Source of the DNA: Edwardiiplasma whartonense
GTDB lineage: Bacteria; Bacillota_I; Bacilli_A; Mycoplasmatales; Mycoplasmataceae
Strand: one strand, 5' to 3'
DNA: 64,000 bases
Assembly: GCF_023566315.1 (NCBI RefSeq)
Contig: NZ_JAKNSU010000001.1
Part shown: positions 22,456 to 33,312 of the stretch, in pieces
How positions within the stretch are numbered: the stretch's first letter is position 1
Layout of the letters: each line of letters opens with the position of its first letter
Translations under genes and position numbers: made by a program
The notes under the pieces: model-generated
Told to the model about the DNA's origin: nothing
Databases searched by the model: none
What the model saw: only the letters and a program-made list of their open reading frames with translations

Positions 22456-22781
22456 ATAAACTTACTTTCCTTTTGTAGTAAAATCCATAACATCGTAATT
22501 TGTTATTATATTTAAACATTAGCATTTATGTTGTAAAAAAACGCTTGATAACTCTTTAACAATCTCACTTTGTTACTATTATTTTATCATTTTAGTCTTA
22601 GATTTTTCAAGTTTTATTTTTAAAATTTTTTTAGGATTTTTTGATGAAATTTATAAAAGTTAGCCATATAAATTCATTAATCAACAAGAAGATTTTGGTA
22701 ATATCTTGACAAAAAAACAGTGAAAAAGCAAAGGCGATTTCACTGTTTTTCATTATTTAAAACTGACAACTTATCAAAATT
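22456..22781 (-). promoter_or_regulatory. Intergenic region with lipoprotein promoter signals
   Basis: This 326-base gap holds no gene. On the minus strand TTGAAA (22605-22610), an 18-base spacer and TAAAAT preceded by TGA (22581-22586) form a plausible promoter; a second TATAAT (22505-22510) lies nearer the start. Next to the ATG is AAAGGAAAG. The apt terminator lies at the far end. Confidence 0.5.
22713..22750 (-). terminator. Rho-independent terminator of secDF-apt
   Basis: A 13-base stem, AAAAACAGTGAAA (22713-22725) pairing with 22738-22750, runs on into T on the minus strand. It lies 31 bases beyond the apt stop. Confidence 0.85.
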
Positions 22782-23294
22782 TTAGTAAGTAATTAATGAC
22801 TTAACTTTATACTTTTTGTTTAATTCTTGATCATGGAGTTTAGTAATATCAGCTAAAAACTCAATTCCAACAATTGTTGATCCTTGACTCTCAACCAACT
22901 CCACAATTGCATCAATTGTTCCTCCCGTGGCAAGAATATCATCAATAATGACCACTCGATCAGAGGTGGTTAAATCACCTTTTTGCATCTCAACCTTACT
23001 GGTTCCGTATTCTAAGGTGTATTCTATTTGCTCAACTGCTCGAGGTAATTTACCTGGTTTTCGCACTAAAACAAACTTAGTATTAGTTAAATAAGCAACT
23101 GCACTAGCAAATACAAAACCCCTCGCTTCAGGAGCAACAATTGCTGTAGCTTGTTGCTCTTGAACAAACTTAGCCATTTCATCAATTGCTGCTTTAAAAG
23201 CAGAGGGATGATTCAATAGCGGAGTAATGTCTTTAAAAACTACTCCTGGACTAGGAAAGTCAGGAACATCAGTAATATATTTTTTTAAATCCAT
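22782..23294 (-). CDS. apt: Adenine phosphoribosyltransferase
   Basis: 170 residues, full length. Opens with the family signature VPDFPSPGVVFKDITPLL, and the PRPP-binding loop VVIIDDILATGGT is intact. It converts adenine and PRPP to AMP, a salvage step mollicutes depend on since they do not make purines. It starts 21 bases after the secDF stop, so the two are probably one transcript, and ends in a strong hairpin. The secDF-apt-rsh order agrees with Bacillus, where recJ lies between secDF and apt. Confidence 0.97.
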   Translation of the reverse strand: MDLKKYITDVPDFPSPGVVFKDITPLLNHPSAFKAAIDEMAKFVQEQQATAIVAPEARGFVFASAVAYLTNTKFVLVRKPGKLPRAVEQIEYTLEYGTSKVEMQKGDLTTSDRVVIIDDILATGGTIDAIVELVESQGSTIVGIEFLADITKLHDQELNKKYKVKSLITY

Positions 23295-23315
23295 CTCTAA
23301 TTTCTGTCTCCTTAA

Positions 23316-26300
23316 TTAGTCGTTTATACCTTCAACAATCTGTTCTTCACCTGATACTTTTAAAGACCTTACAAATTGTTTAGAAGCATAAGCGTTTCTA
23401 ATTCGTTTCTTTTCAAAAAATATTCAAGTTGGTATCACAATGAATAATGATACCATTCCTCCCATCAATAGTCCAATCAAAATAATTAATCCAAAATTAA
23501 AAATTGAAGGCATCGTAACAGTTAATGCTAGTGCGGTTAAAACAAAGAATCCACCAATCGTAACATAACGTCAAAGAGAAAAATCAATTAAACGAGCATA
23601 TAAATTCTTGAAGAAGAAGTTTCTGCGAGCGTGATAATCAATTTGTTCTTTAGTTTTAGTTTTGAACCCTTGATAGTCATCACGATAAGTTTTTTTCATT
23701 AAAGCGTAGTTATCTTCTGCTACTTCTAACTGGTTAAGTAAATCTTGAGATTCGTCTTGATCAACTTTTTTTTGACTTAGCTTCACTTGTTTTTTTAAAT
23801 CACACAATGCTTTTTTTGCTTGTTTTAAAGTTTGTTTTTGATCATAACGGTACTGACGTAATTTAATTGCATCATCGACTTCCTGATCAAAATGGTGATA
23901 AATTTTATCCTTAGCTTCTGCATTAAGAATATTCTTTCCCTTCCCTAACACGAGCATCATCGTAATTAATGAACAAGTAATCAAGAAAGCAATTCCACTT
24001 AATAACTCAATAGAAACCGGAATGCGGAACAAGATTACCAGAGCAAAAACACTTCCAATTGTTAAAACCAAGCCTAAAGCCATTGCCACATAATAAGTTC
24101 ACTTAAAGCGAATAATCATATAAACCAATAAGGCTAAAAGCATAATTCCTAAAACAATTCCTAAATCACGCAACTGTTCTTTGCCACTATATGGTTCAAG
24201 AGTATAAGAAGCAATTTGCTCATCACTAGTACCATCATTATTATTACTTCATTCCCCATAAGCGATAAAACGCAGCAACTTTTTGAATTGAGAACGAGAA
24301 CGTTCATTAGTGGCATTACTATTAACCTCTACAGCAACCGTAGTGGTAGAAGTTTCAACAATCACATAGTTTGGAATCATGACAATCGTATTTTTCTTTA
24401 AATCAATACCTCCTGCCTGACTGGTGATTTCAATGTAAAGTTCATGATCAATCACATAGCGTAAAAAGTCCTGCACCATTTCAGCTTGGTGAGTATTTAA
24501 AGTATCATCATCAGCATTAGGATGATTATTTCGTCATTGGTCATCTTCAATCTTGAATTGGTCAACAAGTTTACTAATATCTTGGCTGTCTCAGTTCTCA
24601 GAGCTAATCACCCGGTCATAAGCTTCAGTGATTCCGTTTCCATAAACAATGAAGTTTTGTCCCTTACCATAACTTGAAGAATAGTTTGGCCCGATACTTC
24701 CACCAATTACTGCACTAAGTACGCCAATCAGAAGGATTGCAACCCCTAAAACCAGACCAATATGACTAACTCATCGGGTTTTTTTATAAACTTTTGCAAC
24801 TTGGCTATCAACCTTCTCAAGAGTTTGACTATCAGTTTCAATTTCTGCTTGAGTTAATTCAATCACATGATCAAGATCATCAATCTGGTGGTCAAACTTT
24901 GTGGAAACAAAACTTTGTCAGTGCTTGTTTTTGAAAAGTTGCTTAATTCTATTTTTTCATCCATATAAACGCATTAAACGTTTTTTAAGTTTTTTTAATA
25001 ACTTTTCTTCGTGTCGAACAGTTTTTTGAACAACTTCAGCATTCTTGGCATCAACACTTGCGTGCAATTCTACCAACCGATCGGTAGCTTTTTTAATTGC
25101 AATTAACTCTTTGCTAGTATACCTACTCTTCTTATCCATCTTTTCTAAATATTGTTCGTAGTAAGTAATTAAATATTGTTCCTTAGCAGTTTTAAAAATC
25201 CTGATGTTGGTATTAATTGGTAGTAGTCAAAGGTTGTCTAAAATCAGTTTATTTTTCATTAATAACCAGTAAATAATTCGTGCCAAGCCAAGTGCTAATA
25301 AAATTGCTAAAAAGACACCAATCGTTATTAAAGTGGCAAAGTTCTTCACTTCCCCATTACCAACCCAAAACAGAACAACACTGGGAATGATTGTGACAAT
25401 TAAAGCATCGATTGCAATTGATCAAGTTTCTTTGTTACTGATTTTAAACGAAGTTAAAGCACCGTGTTTTTTCTCATAGAAATTCTCACCAAATGAATCA
25501 AAAAGGATGAGATTAATATCAATAACAAAACCAATAATTAAGAACAAAGCACAAATAAACTGGGGACCCATGACAATATGGAACCCAAGTCCACCAATCA
25601 AAAGTAAGAGTGATGCAGTTGTTGCTGCAATGATAATTGTAAATAAACCCATCAAACGGTAAACAAACAACAAGAAAATCATTAAAGCCAAAGCAATCAA
25701 ACTTAGAATAATTACTGAAACGATTCATGCTAGAGTACTAATCACAGCGTTCTCGCTAATAATTGATTCCACTCCATAATTAATGCCTGCAGTATTTTGC
25801 TTAATTGAAGCGACCGCTCTTTTAGCAACAGTTAAAGTGGTAGTAGGAATATAAAATCCAGCATCAATCTTATTTGTACTCGATCCATTTCCATTTGAAC
25901 CTGGGGTAAAAAACGCCATTCCTGACGACACTAAATTACCTGTAGTGTAACTATCAGATCCAGCAATCACCCCACCAAGAGTTTGATCATAGTTATGATA
26001 AACAAAGTTATTTTTAATCAACGCATAAAGACTAGTTAACTTCTCGTTTAAAACAGGTTGAGAAGTTTCATCCTTATCAGTGAACAAAACCTTATTCATA
26101 AAGAAGTTAATCGTATCATTAAATGCATCTTGTTTATGAATTGTTGGGGCAGTACCACTGTTAGTATTAGTTCCTAAACGTAAAGTTTCAATCTCATTAC
26201 TTAATCCTGTGGTTAAATCACTAGCATAAATAAAATTGCTTGTTGCAGAAGCACTATCCTCAAAAGGGGTAAAAATCGTTAAAATATTCTTTAAATCATC

Positions 26301-27266
26301 ATAACTCTTAGTCCCACTAATTGTTGAACCATTAATAACTGGTCGGGCATTGGAAAGATCATAAGTTGTATCAATCAAAGAAATTGAACGGGTTAAAAAC
26401 AGCTCTGTCCCTGGATTTCGATACGTAATCGTTCCCCCAAACAAATTTCTTAAAATCGCTTTTAGATTGTCATCATTACTAGTGTTGTATAAATCTTGAG
26501 CAGGACGAATAATTAAATTGTAGTATGCTCGTAAGAATTTATCATTAGTTTCATCAAGAGTGTAAAAATAACGCAACTCGTTAATTAAAGCTTCCAAATC
26601 AGTGACAAAAAATAACTGAGGAACAGTCGTTCCTTGACTGGCAGTTAAAGCACTTTGAATGATTTTTTGAAAAACATAATCACTGCTATCAGCTACCTTT
26701 TGTAACGACATGTCAATATAAGGTGAACGACCAGTACCATTTGATAAACTTGTTGATTTAATCTTTTGGTTAAAAATCATGTTTGTTCTCAAACGTTGAA
26801 CACTACTATCCTGCCCTGCTGCTTCTAAAGCTTTGCTGTTAGTGTAAAAGTCAGCATAGTTACTCATACTCGTATTATCAGTAATTGAAGGGTCGCGACT
26901 AAGCACAAACATTCCTCCACCAGATTCAATTTGTTGTCGTAAGTTGAAAGTATTATTGTTAAAAGCAGTACGAGAAACAATTAATTCAAGGTGGTTTTTC
27001 CCTTTCTTATTGACAGTTAAAGGGATATCGTTAAACGGTGAAAGTTTATCTTGTAAAGAGCTAGAAGCATCATTAAGATTAACTGTCTTGTTATCATCAC
27101 GACTAACTTTAACACTAACCCGATATGTTCCTTTATATTCAGGACCATAAACTAGGTTAGTATCAACTTTAATACTAGACAAAATAATTCCCAATACTAA
27201 CCCAAGCGTTAATAGGAGCAAACTTAAAAGACGAACTAATTTTTTATAATTAAACTTGTTTTTCAT
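23316..27266 (-). CDS. secDF: Fused protein translocase subunit SecDF
   Basis: 1316 residues, SecD and SecF fused as in Bacillus but larger. An N-terminal TM segment (residues 10-30) is followed by a very long extracytoplasmic domain of about 480 residues, a block of six TMs holding the SecD motif GFVIDINLILFDSF (DxNxxI/L), a charged cytoplasmic stretch, then a second TM block with its own extracytoplasmic loop (SecF) and a C-terminal Lys-rich loop plus TMs. SecDF works with SecYEG and uses the ion gradient to pull proteins across the membrane. The coding frame is continuous from 27266 to 23316 when TGA is Trp. Weak SD (GAGAGCGAG) before the ATG; a possible leader peptide lies upstream. Confidence 0.92.
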
Positions 27267-27279
27267 TCTCGCTCTCTTT

Positions 27280-27324
27280 CTAACTTCTCCCTGGAAAGAT
27301 AAAAAGTTCTGGTTCTAAAACCAT
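27280..27324 (-). CDS. Possible 14-codon leader peptide before secDF
   Basis: Between the TATAAT box (27334-27339) and the secDF start, an ATG preceded by AAAGGAG opens a 14-codon frame, MVLEPELFIFPGRS, closed by TAG 13 bases before the secDF ATG. The spacing from GGAG to ATG is only two bases, and transcription may begin almost at this ATG, so translation is uncertain. It could be chance. Confidence 0.25.
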   Translation of the reverse strand: MVLEPELFIFPGRS

Positions 27325-27333
27325 AACTCCTTT

Positions 27334-27339
27334 ATTATA
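27334..27339 (-). promoter_or_regulatory. -10 box for secDF-apt
   Basis: TATAAT on the minus strand, about 67 bases before the secDF ATG. No strong -35 box is visible. It implies a leader of roughly 55-60 bases. Confidence 0.5.
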
Positions 27340-27389
27340 TAATAATCATTATTTCATTGGTATATCTTACTTTGATAATGCCTAAAATC

Positions 27390-27431
27390 AAAACAAGAAA
27401 AAAGCAGAAGTTTTACTGGTTTTCTTGTTTT
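27390..27431 (-). terminator. Terminator overlapping the YitT-like stop
   Basis: AAAACAAGAAAA on the minus strand pairs with TTTTCTTGTTTT across a 16-18 base loop containing the stop codon region. T-rich sequence follows. Confidence 0.6.
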
Positions 27432-29002
27432 TTTTCTGAGTTTTTCTGGTTTTCTTTTTGTTTTAACGCTAAGAGTTCTTTTTTAGTTTTTTGATAAGCA
27501 AGTTTATCAATTTTTTTCATACTTTTTTTATTATTAAGAATCTCGTTAGTAAAGTAATTCTGGACATGGTCATTACTAAATTCATAGTCAAATTTACCTT
27601 CAATTTTTTTAGTTGTTACCACTTTCACCATCATATTGGGGTCGGTTTTTAATAACAAATTATAAATTGCTTTTCAATTAATTACTGTCATTGCTAAAGT
27701 GATGATTTTTCGGTCAGGATCTGGTTGACCATTAACTAGTATTTGCTCTGGTTTACTAACATTAATTTCGTTACGATAACCCTGGTTTTGTAAAGTTTGA
27801 ATCAGCTCATCTGATCTTGTTGTACTAATCACATAAGTACGAACTTTATATTTAGGATAGTTAAAGTTAATCACATTAGAACACACAATAATATAAACAA
27901 TCGATGAAAAAAGTGATGAACCAAAAATATAATAGAAACGAATCTTAGCAACCAAATGACTAGGATAACTGGTAAAAAGTTTTTCTTGGGCTAATTGATT
28001 AATAAAATAATGGTAGGTTTTGTCAAATTTATCCCGGTGATTTAAAATCGCATCACTAAGACTATCAGAAAGATTCAAAGCACTCTGTTGGGTTTTTAAA
28101 ATATTTTCTAGCTGATTAGACCAACTTAAATTTGCTTTATTTGCTTCATACCAATCTAAAAAAAATTGAAAGTCTTTATTTGAAGCATCGTTAATCACCG
28201 AAACCTTTGCTTGTGAAGGTAAATCTTGAATGTTTAAAAAAATCGTATTTAAAACAATTACTAGTGCTAAAACCGCAAAGTTAACATAACGATTCAAAGA
28301 ACCAATATTTTTATTCTTTTTGATTGAAAAAAAGAAAGTAACAAAATCAGTACCCCCAGTTGAAGCATTCGAGCGATAAACCAACGAATAGGCAAATCCA
28401 ATAATCACTCCACCAATAATTGCAAAGATAAATAATCAGATAATGGTATTTCACCCGTTAGCAAACTTAGCCACTAAAGGATAATCAATAATCATGTGTC
28501 ATTCACGAGGATTAATCACAGGAAGGTGACTAATAATTTGGTCAAAACCAATTTGTAAAACCATATAAGCGATTGTCATAATTGAAAACCGTAAACCAAG
28601 CTTTCAAAAACCAAAGACCATAAAAGGCACGTTTAAAACTAAATACCAAACATAATAAAAAGTACTTTGCTTAGCAATTGCTCCACTACTATTTCCCGGA
28701 GTAATAATTACTGCTAAAAAACGCGCAATCGATCCTAATCCTCCTGGATAAATTCCTTGTGATCCTGAAGCAGAAATAAAGTAGTCAAAACCAATCACTG
28801 TTAGAAGTGAAGAAAAACAAATAAAAAGTAAATCTCTACGAAAATCATGACGAAAATAATCTTTTAAAGCAAGGTTCTTTCAGCCCTTGCGCACAAAGTA
28901 CTTTTGATTATCTAAAAATAAAGAACTGCTATAAATTTCTTCAGTTGTAACCTGTTCTTTACTATGTCTTCACTTAGTTTTATTATTTTTGATTTCAGCC
29001 AT
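27413..29002 (-). CDS. YitT-family membrane protein (DUF161/DUF2179 type)
   Basis: 529 residues, against about 280-290 for Bacillus YitT. The membrane part has motifs typical of the family (GSQGIYPGGLGSIARF near 75-90 and SNASTGGTDFVTFF near 211-225), and the C-terminal region (YVISTTRSDELIQTL, then a strand-rich stretch) looks like DUF2179. Two additions explain the size: about 90 polar residues between membrane segments (259-350) and a charged N-terminal and Lys/Glu/Gln-rich C-terminal extension. Function of the family is not established. It starts 32 bases after the helicase stop and ends in a hairpin overlapping its own stop. Confidence 0.8.
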
Positions 29003-29034
29003 TGGTTTTTATTATATAGCGTGTTATCTTAATT

Positions 29035-30399
29035 TTAATCGTTACCAAAAACTTCTTTTTTTCGTTTTTGATATTTTGCTTTTTTAATTTTATCGATATT
29101 TTCTTTTATGTGTTGACGACGGCGTTGCTTTTTAATTGTCTCTAAAGCTTGTTTGCGTTTCTTTTTATAGCCTGGTTTAACCTTTTTATCGTGATATTTA
29201 TGTAAAATAATTTGTTCTTCACTAGAAAGATTATGCTTTTTAGGATTCATTTTTTTAGAAGTTTTTTCATTAACCAAATCTTGATGAAGAAACTTTTTAA
29301 CTTCAAAATTAATCCCGTGGTTAGTCAAGTAATTAATTTTATCTTGTTCTTTTAAATTTAAAAGAAGATAACTTTCTCCAGTTAAACCATTACGTCCACT
29401 TCGCCCTGCTCGGTGCACATAATAACTTAAATCTTTTGGTAGACCAAGCGAAACAACATGACTAACTCCAGGAATGTCAATCCCTCGAGCAGCAATGTCG
29501 GTTGCCACAACATATTTAAACTCATTATTCTTAATTCGTTTCAACATTGCTGCTCGCATTCGAGGAGGTAAATCCCCATGCAAGACCCCAACTTGATCAA
29601 TACTGATTTCTTTTAATCAACCAACAACCAGATCAACTTCGTTTTTATTATTAACAAAAATAATCATTAAATAAGGATTGAGTCTCTTTAATAACAAAGT
29701 TAAAACTTCCTGGTTGTCCTTGTTTTTTGTATCAATTAGAATATTTTTTACTTGCTTAGTAATTTTCTTTTCCTGAATTAAGTCAACAATTTGCACTGCA
29801 GGAATATATTTTTTAACAAAAGGTGAAAGTTGAGGATTGATAGTTGCACTAAACAAAGCTTTCACAGAATCTTGTTTTATCTTGCTCATCAAAAAATCAA
29901 GATCATCAAAAAATCCTAAATCAAAAATCATGTCAAACTCATCAACAACCACCCAGGTTGAAGTAGTTAGTTTTAATAAGTTTTGTTCGTATAATTCCTT
30001 TAACTTTTGGGGTGTACCAATCGCAAGTAAAGGTTGATGATGAGTTAAACTTTCAGCAATTTTTAGGTTATCTTCTCCCCCGATATATAAACCAGTTTTT
30101 AACAATGGTTGAAAGTTTTTAAAAAAGTTGACTTCATCATAAATTTGTTTAGCCAGCTCACGAGTTGGAGCAATAATCAAACCTTGAACAACACCTTGTT
30201 TTTCATAGTTCAAGTTATTTAAAATTGGCAAAAGAAATGCATAGGTTTTTCCTGTTCCTGTATGCGCAATTCCAACTACATTTTGGTGTTTTTTCAAAAT
30301 CGGAACGACCATTTCTTGAACCTGGGTAGGAGTGGTGAAACCCTTGACTTCTAACCCATCGTTAATAAACTTTTTAAAACCGAAATCACTAAAATTCAT
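29035..30399 (-). CDS. cshB: DEAD-box RNA helicase, CshB-like
   Basis: 454 residues. Motifs in order: Q motif GFTTPTQ (residues 20-26), I AHTGTGKT (45-52), Ia PTRELAKQ, II VDEFD (a DEFD variant of DEAD), III SAT, V DIAARGIDIPG, VI HRAGRSGRNG, then a highly basic C-terminal tail of about 80 residues. It unwinds RNA, probably in ribosome assembly or mRNA turnover. The location after sigA, trmK and the Nif3-like gene matches cshB (yqfR) of Bacillus, which is why I chose this symbol rather than cshA. Start ATG is two bases after the stop of the upstream gene. Confidence 0.88.
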
Positions 30400-30401
30400 C
30401 C

Positions 30402-31193
30402 TTACTTTCTCCCTTCGACATTTATCAATTGGTTTTTGATGTCAAACCCTTCCACAATCAGTTCCCTCTCAAACGCGTTCGTTAGTAACGACACAAGGTC
30501 ACCAACAAAGTATTCTTCCATATAATGACCCAATAAAATTACCCCATTATTAAAATCATCAGCACTAACCAACTCGTTTCACTTTGCTTCGCCAGTAACT
30601 AATAAAGTATTGGTTAATTTTAATGAAGTTAATGCGCTGCCTCCAGCCCCTGGGATTAAATAAAATTCTTCAACAAAACCTTGACCATCTGCAATCAAAT
30701 TCATTTGCATGCTACTGTTTGGAAAAATAGCTTGTAGCGCCTTGATAAAATCAGGGAGTTTAACTGCTTGTTTCAAGCGCAAGTAATAACCCTCATTATC
30801 CTGACCAAACCGTCTATTTTTTAAAATTGGGAGTTTTTCACCAACAATTTTCAACAAGTTTTGGTTCGGTGAAGCATCATAGTTAGTATGAATACTAAAA
30901 ACTAGGATATTGTTGGTTTTTAACTTCGCAAAGATAGATTTCTTTTGTTTGTTTTCAACCACTAGACTAGAAAACACTAGTGGGTGTCGGGTAATAATCA
31001 GTTCAAAATGATGTTCAACTGCATAATCAACGACCTTTTGGTTTAAATCTAAACAAACCAACACCTTATTAATTGGTTCTAATAAATTAGGTAGCTGTTT
31101 TTGATAAATTTGCACACCAGAATTATCTCAATTAGCAGCAAGTTTTGGTGAGAATTTTTTATCCAAATACTTAATTATTTTCTGTGCTTCCAT
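30402..31193 (-). CDS. Nif3-like dinuclear metal-centre protein
   Basis: 263 residues. The N-terminal half has NWDNSGVQI and ITRHPLVFS, the latter being the metal-binding His region of the Nif3/YqfO family (usually HHP; here RHP), followed by the IHTNYDAS segment and a C-terminal GHYMEEY metal-ligand region. The families' reaction is not firmly known. The start ATG lies inside the 3' end of trmK (23-base overlap), and the stop is two bases before the helicase start, so the genes are co-translated. The position next to trmK is conserved in Firmicutes. Confidence 0.88.
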
Positions 31194-31863
31194 GATTTTC
31201 TCCTTTTTCAACCATATTAATAAAAAGTTCATAAAATTGTTTTTGTTTTTGATGATGAACTAGGGGTAAAAGTTTTTTGTATTTTGCTGTGGTGAGCGCT
31301 AAAAATTCCTGATAATCTCAATCATTCAATAAGTGCTTATCTACTCCCAAATAAAGATCACGTTTACTAACAACTTTTCGACCACTAATTCGAGAAACTC
31401 ATAAAAACCAATACTTTTGGTCTTGATCAACTAAGAAAAACTCTTGGTTAATCAGCAGATTTTTTAATTGTAATTGTTCTCTGATTGGTCAAGGATCAGT
31501 ATTTGCACAAATTAAATAATTATTAATCCCTAGATAATCTTGAGCAATAATTTTGCTAATACTTTGTGCTCCTAAGCCAGCAATCACAACATAATCCAAC
31601 CTAATGTTATGTTCTTTAAAGTAAGTTAAACCATCAGTTTGGATTAAATCAATATCAGCACTTAATCCGGCTTTTTCAACGTTTTTTCTCGCTTGGTTTA
31701 AAGGGTTGAAGTTTAAATCTGCTCCATAAGCATGACTCACTTGCTTACTTTTAATCGCTTCAATAGGAACATATCCATGATCAGTACCAATATCAGCAAG
31801 AATAGTTGCTGGTTCTACAAATTCTAATAAAAAGTCTAACCGAGTTTGGTTGATCAAGCGCAT
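31171..31863 (-). CDS. trmK: tRNA (adenine22-N1)-methyltransferase TrmK
   Basis: 230 residues. The opening MRLINQTRLDFLLEFV and SAM-binding motif ILADIGTDHGYVPI, followed by YGADLNFNPLNQARKN and VVIAGLGAQ, are characteristic of TrmK/YqfN, which methylates A22 of some tRNAs. Two bases separate its start from the sigA stop. Its last 23 bases overlap the start of the Nif3-like gene. Same neighbourhood as in Bacillus (sigA, trmK, yqfO). Confident. Confidence 0.93.
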
Positions 31864-31865
31864 GA

Positions 31866-33290
31866 TTAACCTTTAAAAAATTCACGCAAAACTTTAGTCT
31901 TGGGATTATTCGCATTGGGTTTAAATTTGCGAATAGTTTTAGCCTCGATTTGCCGAATTCTTTCTCTAGTAACCTTCAATTCCTTGCCCACTTCTTCAAG
32001 TGTTTTAGGCGAATCATACTTGTTAAGTTGTTCTTGTAAAATCGGATTTTCAATATCACGAATTTTTTCAATTGGCGTGTCAAAGTGTAAATCTAATTCT
32101 CTTACAACTGTTCTTAACGTTTCTAATTCCTCATCTTCACATTCAGCAGCCAGACGAATAATTGTTCTAAGTTTAGTTGGAATAATTCCAAAACGCATAC
32201 GAATAACCTTTTCTTCTCTTGGAGCTAGAACTTCTACAAAAAGATCATCAATGACTTCTCTTAATGATTGTTTTTCAGCATAGTCATCAGGAGAAACCAT
32301 ATCTTTATCTTCAACAAAATCTCCAAAATGAGTATCATCTTCATCACCAAATGGCTTTTCTAATGAAACTGGTTCAATTGATAACTTCTTAATATCAGTT
32401 ACTTTATCAGCAGTCATTCCCCCACCAACTTTATCAGCAATTTCTTGAGCAGTTACTTCTCGACCCAATTCTTGAGTCAACGAACGTTCAATCCGAGTTA
32501 ATTTGTTGATAGTTTCTACCATATGGACAGGAATTCGAATTGTTCTGGCTTGATCAGCAATCGCACGAGTAATTGCTTGACGAATTCATCAAGTTGCATA
32601 AGTAGAAAACTTAAACCCCTTCGTGTAATCAAATTTATCAACCGCCTTCATCAACCCCACGTTTCCTTCTTCAATTAAATCAGCAAAATCAAGACCACGA
32701 TTTAAGTGTTTTCTTGCTACAGAAATCACTAATCTTAAGTTAGAGGTGATTAACTTTTCTCTTCCTTCTCTGATTTCTTCAGGATCTTTTGATTCCAACA
32801 TTTTTGCATATTCAATTTCTTCTTTTTTGCTTAAAATGCTCGAATTTCCAATTTTATTAAAGTAGGCTTTAATGATATCTTGGATTTTAGTTTCATTAGA
32901 AATTCCACCAATTCGCAACCCGATAGTTTGCTTTCTGGTTTTCTTAGGTTTTTTCTCTTGACCATCCTCGTCATCATCTTCATCGACTTCCTCATCATCT
33001 AATGAATCTAAGTCTAATTCTTCATCAAGATCATCACCTTGCTCATCCTCATCAGCATAGTTTATATCAGTAAAAACAACATCTCGACTATTTAGGGTCT
33101 CTAAAACTTCATTTACTTCATCATCAGTGATTCCAATCAAAGCTTGATTTAAGGCATCTAATAAATCTTGTTGTTCTAATTCATTATTAGTTTCTTTAAT
33201 ATGTTCATCAACATAATTCATAAATTGAGGAATTGTTTTGATGTTTTTTAATCTTGCTTTATTATTTAATTTTTTTTGTCTTCCAGCCAT
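31866..33290 (-). CDS. sigA: RNA polymerase primary sigma factor
   Basis: 474 residues. Sigma-70 landmarks: region 2 with LVISVARKH, DLIEEGNVGLMKAVDKFDY and FSTYATWWIRQAI, region 3 with VETINKL, and region 4.2 TLEEVGKELKVTRERIRQIEAK. An acidic block (residues 80-109) lies ahead of region 1.2. Between the RMRFG of region 4.1 and TLEEVG of region 4.2 there are about 61 residues where about 8-10 are normal, an insertion of roughly 50. The ATG at 33290 is preferred since GGAAAGAAG precedes it; another in-frame ATG at 33326 overlaps the dnaG stop. Directs RNA polymerase to promoters. In the operon glyQS-dnaG-sigA-trmK-nif3-cshB. Confidence 0.95.
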
Positions 33291-33312
33291 TGTTAGTCGC
33301 TTCTTTCCACTT

